DNA of 64,000 bases from DATFFO01 sp963744905 (GCA_963744905.1 CAVUUV010000003.1:1-64000), one strand, 5' to 3'; shown: positions 56,465-64,000, numbered from the stretch's first letter. Program-made: numbers and translations. The notes: a model not told the origin generated them from the letters alone.

Positions 56465-56923
56465 ATGATCATTGCTGCCGGGACCGTCACCTTCGACGGA
56501 ACCCATCAGGATGTGGTGATCGCCGCCGCCAACCGGGTGGCCCAGATCACCCGGACCGAAACAGGATGCATCTCGTATGAATTCTTCGCCGATCTCAACC
56601 GGCCGGGGAGGATGCTGGTGTTCGAGGAGTGGGAGACCGAGGATGCGCTCCTCAACCACCTCCAGACCGACCACCTCGCCGAGTTCAGGGCGGCCCTGGC
56701 CGCGGCGGGCCTTACGGGACGCCACATCAAGCGCTATCCGCCAGGACTCCTATCCGGCCTTAATCGACCTGACCATAGGTCACTCAGCCATGCCGAAAGG
56801 GAGTCGCTCACCCCTCTTCACCAACCGGTCCACAGCCACCTTACTGAGAAGGGCTGGCGCGGCCGCCGGATCAATCGCCGGGTGCAAGCGACCGGGATCC
56901 GCAGCACCACCGACGGCCAGTGA
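56465..56923 (+). CDS. Antibiotic-biosynthesis-monooxygenase (ABM) domain protein
   Basis: Residues 1-95 are an ABM ferredoxin-like barrel: IIAAGTVTFDGTHQDVVIAA, NRVAQITRTETGCISYEFFA, RMLVFEEWETEDALLNHLQT and DHLAEFRAALAAAGLTGRHI KRY. Family members of about 100 residues are quinol monooxygenases or haem enzymes. The last 55 residues, after KRYPPG, look unlike the domain and may be a read-through caused by an indel near 56745. ATG 56465 chosen, as the domain starts right there. Confidence 0.8.
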   Translation: MIIAAGTVTFDGTHQDVVIAAANRVAQITRTETGCISYEFFADLNRPGRMLVFEEWETEDALLNHLQTDHLAEFRAALAAAGLTGRHIKRYPPGLLSGLNRPDHRSLSHAERESLTPLHQPVHSHLTEKGWRGRRINRRVQATGIRSTTDGQ

Positions 56924-57138
56924 CGCCTCGGGGGTGCCGAGGCACGAGTGGCCAGGGCCCGACTGGCATCGGGTGCCTGATCTCTGGGACGAATCGGGTC
57001 GGCCGCACCCGTCTCGTCCCGTCGCGTTTCCGCGCTGCTCACATGGTGTGCTCCCACGCTGAGCCAACTGTGACCGATTTCGCTGTCACAGATCGACTAA
57101 AGAGGGAGTGTTCAAGGCGTAGGAGGGCAACCAAGCAC

Positions 57139-57696
57139 GTGGACGACAGGAACGAAGACAGATTCGTGGATGTGTACAAGCGGCACTTTCCCCATGTCTA
57201 CGCCTATTGCCGTAGGCGAATCTCCGTCGACCGCGTCGACGATGCCGTTTCTGAGACGTTCCTGATCGCTTGGCGCAAACTCAAGACGCTACCCGAAGAC
57301 GCCAAGACTCTTCCTTGGCTGTACGGGATCGCCTACCGGGTGCTGCTCCACAAATGGCGAAGTGGTGGCCGTAGCCGGAGGCTCCAAGTGAAGCTGGCCT
57401 CTCTCGGTGTGGAACAGCCGAAATCGGCAGAGGAACTCATCGTCGCCAGCCACGAGGCGAGCCAAGTGCTCGAGGCCACGAGTCGGCTCAGACCCAAAGA
57501 CCAGGAATTGCTGAGGCTCTCATTCTGGGAGGAGTTGTCGCATACCGAGGTAGCCGACGTCCTCGGGCTCAACCCCGCTGCTGTGCGCAAGAGAGTGTCT
57601 CGGGCCTTGCGGGCACTAGCCGGCGAGTACGAAAAGATCGACGGTAAGAACTCACGGTCTGCGCTGCTCGGAAAGGAAGTGAGCGGTGGTTACTGA
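57139..57696 (+). CDS. ECF-type RNA polymerase sigma factor
   Basis: A 185-residue sigma-70 family factor. Region 2: FVDVYKRHFPHVYAYCRRRI and VDDAVSETFLIAWRKLKTLP with PWLYGIAYRVLLHKWRSGGR; region 4: LEATSRLRPKDQELLRLSFW EELSHTEVADVLGLNPAAVRKRVSRAL in two parts. GTG 57139, AGGAGGG at 57121-57127. An upstream in-frame frame to 56920 is unlikely coding. Overlaps the next gene by 11 bases (start 57686), so the two form an operon. Confidence 0.9.
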   Translation: MDDRNEDRFVDVYKRHFPHVYAYCRRRISVDRVDDAVSETFLIAWRKLKTLPEDAKTLPWLYGIAYRVLLHKWRSGGRSRRLQVKLASLGVEQPKSAEELIVASHEASQVLEATSRLRPKDQELLRLSFWEELSHTEVADVLGLNPAAVRKRVSRALRALAGEYEKIDGKNSRSALLGKEVSGGY

Positions 57697-58318
57697 GGAT
57701 CAGATGCGCGAGCTCTTCGCACGCTCGAACCCGATTCCCGACGTTGATGCAGTCGACGTGGACGCCAAGGCTCACCTCGCCGAACTCCGTACGAGGAGCA
57801 GCGATATGAGGCAGACGAACCCACGAACCCAACCAGCCACCAAGCCCACGCCCAGGATTCGGCCGGCACTGGCCGGCGGCCTGGCCGTCGTGTTGGCCGT
57901 GACTGTGGCCTGGATGGCATTCACGCGAGAGGATTCCGGTCCCGCCCCCGACGCCGGGACTCTCTCGTCCGCAGACCTCGCGGGAACCTGGACGGCGCCC
58001 AGCCAAGGAATATCAGCCTTGTTTCTCTACCTAGGCAAGAGCGGCCGATACATCCTCTCCGATAGCTTCGGCAACTTGGAAAAGCGGGCGATCGAGACTG
58101 GCACCTGGACATTCGACGGGAAGGTGTTCACCTTCGTAACCGATCCGAATGACACCACGTGTGCCGACACCGTAGGTCACTACAGGGTGCAACGTCTCGA
58201 CGACGAGCGGATCCGCTTATGGCCCACCGAACCGGACCCCTGCCCAGACCGCCAGGACGGCATCGCTTTCGGAGCGTTTCGGGAATACCCCCTCGATCCA
58301 GAACTATCGCACCAATAG
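57686..58318 (+). CDS. Membrane-anchored partner of ECF sigma factor, probable anti-sigma-like
   Basis: A 210-residue protein: a cytoplasmic N-terminus (TEDQMRELFARSNPIPDVDA), one membrane helix (PALAGGLAVVLAVTVAWMAF) and an extracytoplasmic beta-rich domain with SSADLAGTWTAPSQGISALF, ETGTWTFDGKVFTFVTDP and DDERIRLWPTEPDPC. There is no zinc HxxxCxxC anti-sigma motif. The outer part resembles a small lipocalin-like fold by its G-T-W motifs. Overlap with the sigma gene supports a sensor/anti-sigma role. GTG start 57686. Confidence 0.7.
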   Translation: MVTEDQMRELFARSNPIPDVDAVDVDAKAHLAELRTRSSDMRQTNPRTQPATKPTPRIRPALAGGLAVVLAVTVAWMAFTREDSGPAPDAGTLSSADLAGTWTAPSQGISALFLYLGKSGRYILSDSFGNLEKRAIETGTWTFDGKVFTFVTDPNDTTCADTVGHYRVQRLDDERIRLWPTEPDPCPDRQDGIAFGAFREYPLDPELSHQ

Positions 58319-58342
58319 ACGTCGCTGACCGCAGAGGTCCCC

Positions 58343-58391
58343 GATCAGGAAGGACCGTGCCCACCGAGATGCTGACACGGTGGTCCTGATC
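58343..58391 (+). terminator. Hairpin after sigma/anti-sigma operon
   Basis: GATCAGGAAGGACCGTG (58343-58359) pairs with CACGGTGGTCCTGATC (58376-58391) over about 15 bases with one mismatch. No U-run. It lies 25 bases after the stop at 58318. Confidence 0.5.
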
Positions 58392-58479
58392 AACAGATCG
58401 CTGGATCGATCGCCCGGCGCAATCGGGTCAGGATCCGCACCATCGCTGACGGCCAGTGCCAAGGAGAACGGCAGCCGAG

Positions 58480-58953
58480 TCACCACTGGGCTAGGGGGCC
58501 GTAGTAGGTGCCACCCTGCGTCAAGTAGCTGCCTGGGGCCGTCATCAACTCGTCCCTCGTGGTGTGCGGTAGCCGGTCCGTGTCCCAGACGATGAACATC
58601 CCCTCGTCGCCGCGCTCGAGGCTCGTCACGGCCACGCCAGCCGACAGTCCCAGCACCCCATCGAGGACGAAGTCGGCCGCCTTGCCCTTCACCTCGTCGT
58701 ACCCTCGAACCGACGCGGCCAACGCCATGTGCAGCCGCTCCTGTTCGAGGATCTGTTCGACTTCGGGCCAGGGGCAGATGAGACGGCTCAGGCTGACCCA
58801 CTCGTCCAAACCGGCGTACTCGCCATCCACCCAGCGGATCCGCACCCGTTTCGGGGAACGGGGAGGACCGTCCTGGAGCACCTCTACGGCCTGAACCGGT
58901 GCGCCCGGTCTGCGGGGTTTGTCCCGGTAGGCCCAGATCTCGCCCACCTGCAT
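58480..58953 (-). CDS. Hypothetical protein
   Basis: A 157-residue protein (MQVGEIWAYRDKPRRPGAPV ...) with KRVRIRWVDGEYAGLDEWVS, a motif like a chromo/Tudor-type small barrel, then helices (VEQILEQERLHMALAASVRG). The start ATG 58953 fits the conserved look better than 58959. No family recognised. Lies alone on its strand between the sigma operon and small rightward ORFs, in a region with toxin-antitoxin genes and an IS remnant. Confidence 0.6.
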   Translation of the reverse strand: MQVGEIWAYRDKPRRPGAPVQAVEVLQDGPPRSPKRVRIRWVDGEYAGLDEWVSLSRLICPWPEVEQILEQERLHMALAASVRGYDEVKGKAADFVLDGVLGLSAGVAVTSLERGDEGMFIVWDTDRLPHTTRDELMTAPGSYLTQGGTYYGPLAQW

Positions 58954-59361
58954 GCCCAACCAACCCTACGTCCCGAGGTCTAGTCGGGCCGGGCCGCGGT
59001 ACCGTAAAGAAGAGAAGGAGAGGGGGACCGGCCTCCCGGCTGGCCGCCGGACCCGGCCCCCCCCTTCTCGGCCCGAAGATCTTCCGACTGGCTGCCGGAG
59101 ATCTCCAGGATCGCTGATGTTGGCATACGCCGATGACAGCGGGCCGAATCGCAACACCGCCCAGGTACTTGTGACGGTCGTTCCCACATCGAACACCATC
59201 TGATTCGGCAATGGCCGAGTGTTCATTCCTGTGGAAGAACTCCTTGCGGAACGTAGAACGCCGCGCGCCTCGCATGAACTTGTGCATCAGGTAGCCGCCT
59301 CGTGCTAGGGCTGGCGGCCTGGTGCTGTACCCCGTCACCCGCCGCCCGTACTTTCCCGCCC
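58954..59361. other. Non-coding stretch with an imperfect GC-rich hairpin
   Basis: Between the hypothetical gene and the MSCTPL-type ORF no frame is convincing. At about 59015-59070 a purine-rich arm (GAGAAGGAGAGGGGGACCGG) can pair imperfectly with a later GGCCCCCCCCTTCTC, a possible terminator of a leftward transcript or recombination scar. Confidence 0.4.
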
Positions 59362-59496
59362 ATGTCGTGCACACCACTCTCCCCCATCCACCACCAGGTC
59401 CTGAACCTGCTCGCCTATGCTCAGCCGATACCCGAGCACCTCGCCGCCGTCCTGGCCGAGCTGGAGGGCTGGGGCTGGGTGTTGCCCCGGCGGTGA
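59362..59496 (+). CDS. Small MSCTPL-type protein
   Basis: A 44-residue frame: MSCTPLSPIHHQVLNLLAYA, then QPIPEHLAAVLAELEGWGWV and LPRR. Helical and compact. Related to the 23-residue frame at 56338, including sequence just upstream, which is some evidence for coding or for a shared leader. Function unknown. Confidence 0.4.
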   Translation: MSCTPLSPIHHQVLNLLAYAQPIPEHLAAVLAELEGWGWVLPRR

Positions 59497-59559
59497 GCTG
59501 ACCGGCGTCGGGTTGGCTCATGTCGACGGGCCGAAGGGCGGAATATTGGGTGGACGGGG

Positions 59560-59820
59560 GTGGCGCACTGCCTGGATGGCGCCGCCGCCTACCTCTTCTA
59601 CAGAGACGAACTGGAGGCGGCGGCCCTGGTCGCAGCAGGCGTCCAGGAACTTCGCCGATCACTCTCCACCATCCGTGCCCCGTATGAAGACTTCTTCCAG
59701 GAACTAGACGACTTCCGAGACCGGATCGACGAAACCCACCCAGAAGCAGCCGCCTACGGAAGGGGGTTGAGCAGGCCCGAGCTCGTCGACTACACCATCA
59801 GCCGGTTGGCCGAGTTCTGA
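59560..59820 (+). CDS. Small hypothetical helical protein
   Basis: An 86-residue protein starting at GTG 59560: AHCLDGAAAYLFYRDELEAA, LVAAGVQELRRSLSTIRAPY and EDFFQELDDFRDRIDETHPE. Acidic and almost wholly helical. No family is recognised. It follows the MSCTPL-type ORF by 63 bases, so the two may be co-transcribed. Confidence 0.5.
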   Translation: MAHCLDGAAAYLFYRDELEAAALVAAGVQELRRSLSTIRAPYEDFFQELDDFRDRIDETHPEAAAYGRGLSRPELVDYTISRLAEF

Positions 59821-59933
59821 CGGGGAGTCGTCCTCTTTTGTCATGGCAAGGACGTGAGATTCTCCCGGACGAATGAGATTCTTGGTATGGCGCCGGCGTA
59901 TTTCGCCCAGGCAGGGCTCGAGCGCCCACCGAG

Positions 59934-60035
59934 ATGATGGTGTCGTTCATCGACGAGAACCGGGAGGGATTCGGAGTCGGGCCGATCTGTGAAACCTTGC
60001 AGTTCGCTTCGTCCACCTATTGCGCCGCCAAGTGA
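59934..60035 (+). pseudogene. IS3-type transposase (OrfB) N-terminal remnant
   Basis: Encodes MMVSFIDENREGFGVGPICE then TLQFASSTYCAAK and a stop. This is the very start of IS3-family OrfB (family pattern M-V-x-F-I-D-x-H-R-x-x-F-G-V-E-P-I-C-x-x-L-x-I-A-P-S-T-Y-Y). The rest of the transposase, with its DDE domain, is missing, so only a scar of the insertion is left. Confidence 0.7.
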
Positions 60036-60124
60036 ACTGCGACGAGGTCGAGCTGTGTCGGCTGGTCAATCGGGGAGTCGTGCCGAATCAGGCGATTCCC
60101 TGAGGTCGACCTTGCGCACCAGGC

Positions 60125-60151
60125 GAGAGGGTCCCGTCACGGGGCCCTCTC
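60125..60151 (+). terminator. Terminator hairpin in the IS-remnant region
   Basis: GAGAGGGTCCC / GGGGCCCTCTC (one mismatch) around a 5-base loop, followed by TTGTCCC. It could end the rightward transcript that carries the IS remnant and small ORFs. Confidence 0.5.
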
Positions 60152-60181
60152 TTGTCCCGACTGATCGGCGAGGTGGCCCTG

Positions 60182-60427
60182 CTATGACGTCTGACGGGCT
60201 CGCACAGCGACGACGTCGGCCGTGTCGCCGGTTTCTCCCCGGATCGTTTGGTTCAGGGAGGTCGGATTGGGTAGGTCCCGGTTGGGCAGCGACACCGTCC
60301 CCAGGAGAGCCACCTCATTCTGCTCGCCCCAGGTCTTGCCACCGTTCTTGGACACCAGCGTGGTCCAGAAGTACTGCTGAGGTGTCGGCTGTGCGCCCGA
60401 ACCCCGGTCAAACCCGTCTCCTTCCAT
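60182..60427 (-). CDS. Small hypothetical protein
   Basis: An 81-residue frame: MEGDGFDRGSGAQPTPQQYF, WTTLVSKNGGKTWGEQNEVA, LLGTVSLPNRDLPNPTSLNQ. Start ATG 60427 is seven bases past the stop of a leftward reading (60436-60601; YENFTPQRWDQRW ... EDLAWSVYRPV) that itself has no clear start and may be a fragment. No family recognised. Placed just after the second MazF pair. Confidence 0.4.
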   Translation of the reverse strand: MEGDGFDRGSGAQPTPQQYFWTTLVSKNGGKTWGEQNEVALLGTVSLPNRDLPNPTSLNQTIRGETGDTADVVAVRARQTS

Positions 60428-60601
60428 TCCAGGTCAGACCGGCCGATAGACGCTCCAAGCGAGATCCTCGGCTGCGTAGGTGCCGTTCTCGTCACGTTTC
60501 GGGCCTGGATCAGAACGCCGCTCAGGCGCGCCTGATCCCCCCGTGTTACGAAGGCACCGTACCAAACCCATCGCTGGTCCCAGCGCTGGGGCGTGAAGTT
60601 C

Positions 60602-60949
60602 TCATAGCGCCAGGTGGAGACGCAGGGCGTCGTCAATCTGAGCCATGAGCGTCGGTAGGACGGTGCCGATCCTGTCGAAGACACGGTCAATGGAAATCGA
60701 GCGAACCTGTTCCGCCTGCGCCTTGCAGTCTCGGTCCAAGCCGGTGTCGGTGGCAGGCAGGAGCACCTGGAAGGGATAGATCCGTTCGACGCTCGACGTA
60801 GCCGGCACGACGGTCAACACACCCCGGCCAAGTCGAGCGGCCGTAGCGTTGGCCCCATCGTTCGAAACGATCACGGCTGGACGCCGCTTGTCGGCCTCAC
60901 CGCTTCGGGCGGGATCGAAATCGACAATGCGAATCTCGCCCCGAAGCAT
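60602..60949 (-). CDS. Second PemK/MazF-type mRNA interferase toxin
   Basis: A 115-residue MazF: MLRGEIRIVDFDPARSGEAD KRRPAVIVSNDGAN (the strand, then the K-R-R-P-A-V-I-V-S motif), GVLTVVPATSSVERIYPFQV and CKAQAEQVRSISIDRVFDRI. It is a different subfamily from the toxin at 48657 (E-I-R-I-V-D-F-D-P start). It begins on the last base of its antitoxin's stop (overlap of one base). Confidence 0.92.
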   Translation of the reverse strand: MLRGEIRIVDFDPARSGEADKRRPAVIVSNDGANATAARLGRGVLTVVPATSSVERIYPFQVLLPATDTGLDRDCKAQAEQVRSISIDRVFDRIGTVLPTLMAQIDDALRLHLAL

Positions 60950-61173
60950 CAGCCGATGCCCAGCCCGTCGGCTACGGCACTCTCCCAGGCTCGAGCGTCT
61001 CCGGATTCATCCCACTCTCTCCATGCGGCGGCGTAATCACTGCCCAACTCGGAGGCGCGCAGGAGCCGAACCGCTTTGTGCACCACGGCAGAGCGGGATC
61101 TGAAGCCTTGCGTCTGGGCGTATTCGTCGAGGAACTCGACGTCCTCGTCAGGAAGGCTCACACTCAGCTTCAT
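60949..61173 (-). CDS. RHH antitoxin of second MazF-type pair
   Basis: A 74-residue protein with RHH fold: KLSVSLPDEDVEFLDEYAQT and GFRSRSAVVHKAVRLLRASE, then an acidic Trp-containing tail (AAAWREWDESGDARAWESAV). Directly upstream two similar 9-mers (ATCCTACCA and TTCCTACC, 61181-61219) may be operator half-sites. Confidence 0.88.
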   Translation of the reverse strand: MKLSVSLPDEDVEFLDEYAQTQGFRSRSAVVHKAVRLLRASELGSDYAAAWREWDESGDARAWESAVADGLGIG

Positions 61174-61314
61174 ACTGTCATCCTACCACCGGGATGCAGA
61201 GATTCCTACCTATTCGCACCTTCTGGTGCTAACACCGTCGAGAGCAGAGCTTGTTGGGCGGAAATGAAGCATGTGACGGGTTCGATTTCCAGGGAACCTC
61301 GGGACCTTCCCCGT

Positions 61315-61500
61315 TCAGGTGATGTCCATGAGTATTCCGAGCACCTGGCGAATCTCGGTGAGGACGGCTGACCCGACGTTTCCCCTGTCTGATTCAACTC
61401 GCCCCACCGAGACGGCTCGGATGTGTTGGCACTGGGCTGACGAGTCGGCCGTGAGACCGTTGTGCTCGTCCGCTGATATGACGACCTCAGAACTGACCGC
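61315..61500 (-). pseudogene. Truncated duplicate of the first mazF
   Basis: Bases 61312-61495 repeat the 3' half of the mazF gene at 48657-48850 with few changes: EVVISADEHNGLTADSSAQC and QHIRAVSVGRV are kept, ending with the same GILMDIT stop. Similarity also covers about 40 bases past the stop (ATTTCCAGG...CTCGGG...CTTCCCCG). Upstream of EVVIS the sequence changes to unrelated bases; no antitoxin is left. Confidence 0.8.
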
Positions 61501-61600
61501 CTCCATCACCGGCACCTCGACCCGCGATATCGGTGACCTGGTCCGGGCCAACAGGCGTCCCCAGCTAATCGGGTCGTCCCAGTTCCAATCGGGTTGGTGC

Positions 61601-62272
61601 CTAGCCGATCACAGGCAGGCGAGGGTCGGCGTGCTGTGAGCGGCCGGATGCTGCTCGAATCCAATCCCAATCGTCATCCAGGTCTGCAGGCCGGCCCGAG
61701 ACTGTGCGACGGGCCAAGAGCTCATCGAGGATCTCGGCTGTGACACGGACGGCCGCCTCGCCTGCCAGTCTGTCCTGACCGAGAGCGTCGGTGAGGTCGA
61801 TGCCGTGCACGACTGCCTCGACAACTCGACTGGCGATGAACTCGTCGAGACGCATCAGGGCGTAGTAGCCGGGGCCGATGGTGTCGGGCGGAAGTGAACG
61901 AGCCTCCGATATCGTCTTCGAGAAAGTCTCGTGAAGCACGTCCGGCATTTCCTGTGGCGTCTTGCCGGCCACCATGGTGTAGGCGTAGTCATACACCACC
62001 GGCGCCACCTCCGATCGGGGAAAGATGAAGAAACTCACCCGGTCTCTCCCAACCTGGCCGTCCTGTGGCTCTGCCATCAGCATCCGGGCCAGCCCGATCG
62101 ATATATCGAAATGGCCGGCCAGTTCGAAGACGGTCCAGTGTTTGGCCTTAGTGTCCAAGGGAACGAGCTTGGTTTCCATCTGCCATTGGTCATCCGAGAG
62201 GCCTGCGAAGACCTCTTCCAGGCGGCCCAGCTCCTCTTCCAGAATGTCCACGATCTCCGAGTATGACAACAC
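61601..62272 (-). CDS. DinB-like mycothiol-dependent maleylpyruvate isomerase family protein
   Basis: A 223-residue protein. Helical DinB/MDMPI N-domain: SEIVDILEEELGRLEEVFAG, KHWTVFELAGHFDISIGLAR with the first metal His, and LMRLDEFIASRVVEAVVHGI DLTDAL with the H-G-I-D-L motif typical of mycothiol-dependent enzymes. The C-terminus (AVRVTAEILDELLARRTVSG RPADLDDDWDWIRAASGR) fits the same family. Points to an actinobacterial source. The actual substrate is open. Confidence 0.8.
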   Translation of the reverse strand: MLSYSEIVDILEEELGRLEEVFAGLSDDQWQMETKLVPLDTKAKHWTVFELAGHFDISIGLARMLMAEPQDGQVGRDRVSFFIFPRSEVAPVVYDYAYTMVAGKTPQEMPDVLHETFSKTISEARSLPPDTIGPGYYALMRLDEFIASRVVEAVVHGIDLTDALGQDRLAGEAAVRVTAEILDELLARRTVSGRPADLDDDWDWIRAASGRSQHADPRLPVIG

Positions 62273-62524
62273 GCCCTTGTCCTCTCCTCCGCCTATGAAA
62301 CCGAATCGCCTCTGGCGGACAACCCTACGGGATCACTACCGCGATTGACGACCCCATCGGACTTCACTCAGGATGACTTGGAGACGACTGGAATGAACGA
62401 TCTGCGGTGGGCGTAACTGCCGGACCATCCCGGCCCCTCGGACCGGCGTCGGGGACGTTGAGACGGGACAGGCTCTCTTTCCCACGGTTACCAGTCGCCG
62501 CCACGGCCGGCGGACCGGCGGGTG

Positions 62525-63067
62525 CTATACCGCCTCCCACAGACTCAGGAGCTTCGTCGTCGTGCTCCAGCTGCGGATGGTCATCAGCCGGTATTCCGGT
62601 GTTCCTACGATCTTGCTCATCTTGCTCTGGGTGCGTCGGGCACTGAGCCGGGCGAAATAGAGCACGCCGGTTCCCGACCAGACCCGGTCGACTCCCTCCC
62701 GTAGTTGCACCACTCCCAGGGCCCTCTGGGGGGTGAGCGGAGCCTTGAGGAAGACGGCGTCGGAGTGGTAGAGGTCGGGTTCCTGGCCGAATCCCTCTGG
62801 CGCCTTGCGGACGATGTTCTGCAGCTGGCGACGTGACCGCACCACCACCACCAGGTCGACGCCGAGCCGCCGCTCCAGCATCGCTTCGACCTCGTCCTCC
62901 AGGTCGGGCGGCTTCCCGTCGGCTTCGAAGAGGACGTTGCCCGAATTCAGGTAGGTGCGGACGGTGCCGTAGCCCTCGGCCTCGAAGGCGTGGCGCAGGT
63001 CCGCCATCGAGATCTGGTTAATGCCACCGACGTTGACGCCGCGCAGCAGAGCGACGTACTCGTTCAT
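62525..63067 (-). CDS. DUF1697 family protein
   Basis: A 180-residue protein beginning MNEYVALLRGVNVGGINQIS, the diagnostic DUF1697 N-terminus (A-L-L-R-G-I-N-V-G-G), then LRHAFEAEGYGTVRTYLNSG NVLF and GVDLVVVVRSRRQLQNIVRK, DAVFLKAPLTPQRALGVVQL, and ARLSARRTQSKMSKIVGTPE YRLMTIRSW in two pieces. Intact; function unknown. ATG 63067 chosen by homology. Confidence 0.92.
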   Translation of the reverse strand: MNEYVALLRGVNVGGINQISMADLRHAFEAEGYGTVRTYLNSGNVLFEADGKPPDLEDEVEAMLERRLGVDLVVVVRSRRQLQNIVRKAPEGFGQEPDLYHSDAVFLKAPLTPQRALGVVQLREGVDRVWSGTGVLYFARLSARRTQSKMSKIVGTPEYRLMTIRSWSTTTKLLSLWEAV

Positions 63068-63235
63068 CGGGTCGAGCCTACGCAAGCGCCGCCACCGGCT
63101 CTCGAGGCGGGCAACCCAGGGTTCCAGGCAGCGGTCTCCATGAGGATTCCTGTCTCGGCCCTCCGGGCGCCTCGAGGACCCGGCCGACCGTCTGGCGCAC
63201 ACTTGATGTCACACCTACCTGATAGGTTGGCGGCC

Positions 63236-64000
63236 GTGGGGGTACAGGTTCACATAGCTTCTCACCCCGATGCCCTGGTGGGGCGGCTCTGCGACGAGCT
63301 GGCCCGGCCGGGGGGCGGCTTGTTCGACACCGAGCTGGTGGCGGTGCCCTCGCGGGGCATCGAACGCTGGCTCACCCAACGCATCGCCTCGGGCATGGCG
63401 GAACGGGGGGCGGGCGACGGGATCTGTGCCGGCGTCGAGTTCCCCTCCCCCCGCCGCCTGGTCCACCGGGTGCTGGGGGCGGTGCCCGACCTGGCCGAAT
63501 CGGCGCTGGCCTGGGATGGTCCCGCTCTCACCGCCGCCCTGATCGAGACGATCGACGCCCATCTCGACCAGCCCTGGCTCGGCCTCCTCGCCCGCTACCT
63601 CGACACCGGGGGCGTGGCGGGTTCCAACCGGATGGCGGCGGCGGCCAGGCTGGCGGGCCTGTTCACACGCTATGCCCGGCGCCGCCCGGCGATGATCCGG
63701 GCCTGGGCGGCGGGCGAGGGTCTCGGTCCCGATGGCGCGCCGCTGGCCGACGGGTTCGCCTGGCAGCCTCAGTTGTGGCGCCGGCTCCGGGACCGGATCG
63801 GAGTGCCGTCGTTGCCCGAGTTGCTCCCCGGCGCCCTCGATCCGATCCGCAACGGGACCGTCCGGGTCGACCTTCCCCACCGCCTGGCCGTCTACGGGCT
63901 CACCTCCACCGACCCCCTCGACCTCGAGGTGCTCACCGCTCTGGGCGAACACCACCGGGTCGACCTCTACGTGCTCCATCCCTCCCCCGCCCTGTGGCAC
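63236..64000 (+). CDS. recC: Exodeoxyribonuclease V subunit gamma, 5' part
   Basis: The frame is open from GTG 63236 to the window end (255 codons). VHIASHPDALVGRLCDELAR, VAVPSRGIERWLTQRIASGM, GICAGVEFPSPRRLVHRVLG, QPWLGLLARYLDTGGVAGSN, ARLAGLFTRYARRRPAMIRA WAAGEG, and LPHRLAVYGLTSTDPLDLEV match the RecC N-terminal helicase-like domain 1 (consensus V-P-S-x-G-x-x-R-W-L). RecBCD repairs double-strand breaks and degrades foreign DNA. RecB and RecD should follow beyond the window. The gene has no frame errors. Confidence 0.92.
   Translation, partial: MGVQVHIASHPDALVGRLCDELARPGGGLFDTELVAVPSRGIERWLTQRIASGMAERGAGDGICAGVEFPSPRRLVHRVLGAVPDLAESALAWDGPALTAALIETIDAHLDQPWLGLLARYLDTGGVAGSNRMAAAARLAGLFTRYARRRPAMIRAWAAGEGLGPDGAPLADGFAWQPQLWRRLRDRIGVPSLPELLPGALDPIRNGTVRVDLPHRLAVYGLTSTDPLDLEVLTALGEHHRVDLYVLHPSPALWH

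Overview
The window looks like a stitched long-read (nanopore-style) contig with at least three source pieces, not one continuous chromosome. Piece A (about 1-1643) is a long imperfect inverted repeat carrying part of a parvulin-type peptidyl-prolyl isomerase gene. It ends at a 35-base stretch (1644-1678) that reads like two nanopore adapter ends placed back to back. Piece B (about 1679-37480) is a very GC-rich actinobacterium, indicated by WhiB, PASTA-type penicillin-binding protein, paired ArsA-like ATPases, the ffs-dnaX-recR order and an actinobacterial Flp pilus locus; a deep-branching lineage such as Nitriliruptoria/Euzebyales is plausible but unproven. Piece C (about 37490-64000) is clearly less GC-rich and also looks actinobacterial (mycothiol-type DinB protein, RecC, M28 peptidase, many toxin-antitoxin pairs), probably from a different genome.

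Piece B layout: the 3' end of an enoyl-CoA hydratase, a UPF0182 membrane protein, then a leftward group of a polysaccharide ABC exporter (permease and ATPase) with a membrane-anchored Ser/Thr kinase. Facing it is a rightward Flp/Tad pilus operon (7755-16136): LysM-like protein, CpaB, CpaE, CpaF/TadA, TadB, TadC, a small pilin and three TadE/TadG-like pseudopilins, mostly with ATGA/GTGA overlaps. Next come SRP RNA, dnaX, recR, an HTTM-like membrane protein, and the aspartate pathway pair lysC and asd flanking a TauE-type exporter. Leftward genes follow: MazG-like, GGDEF-EAL, a subtilase with an 11-copy GSTWT tail, tRNA-Pro(CGG), metallophosphoesterase and class A PBP. Then come whiB (rightward), and leftward YbjN, two ArsA-like ATPases and a TetR regulator. 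Many genes in 1.9-6.3 kb and 11.5-14.5 kb are broken by single-base indels although every domain is present in order; this is the pattern of unpolished long reads, not of gene decay.

Piece C opens with what looks like a worn defence island: a DUF499 ATPase fragment, a vWA protein, RmuC, an endonuclease/exonuclease/phosphatase protein, an hsdM remnant, and a giant DUF4011-helicase-nuclease-DUF3320 protein split into three frames. After an M28 peptidase comes a toxin-antitoxin cluster: PemK/MazF with antitoxin, RES with an unusually long HTH antitoxin, VapBC, a second MazF pair, and two decayed mazF copies. Interspersed are a secreted protein, a NarL-type regulator, a 3'-truncated group II intron, a lipoprotein with an HExxH motif, an ECF sigma factor with a membrane partner, an IS3 remnant, a mycothiol-type DinB protein, DUF1697, and the start of recC running off the window.

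No CRISPR array, rRNA or phage structural module was seen. The strongest biological leads are the helicase-nuclease defence protein, the RES system with its extended antitoxin, the repeated mazF loci, and the GSTWT-repeat protease. Any novelty claim must first survive the assembly problems described.
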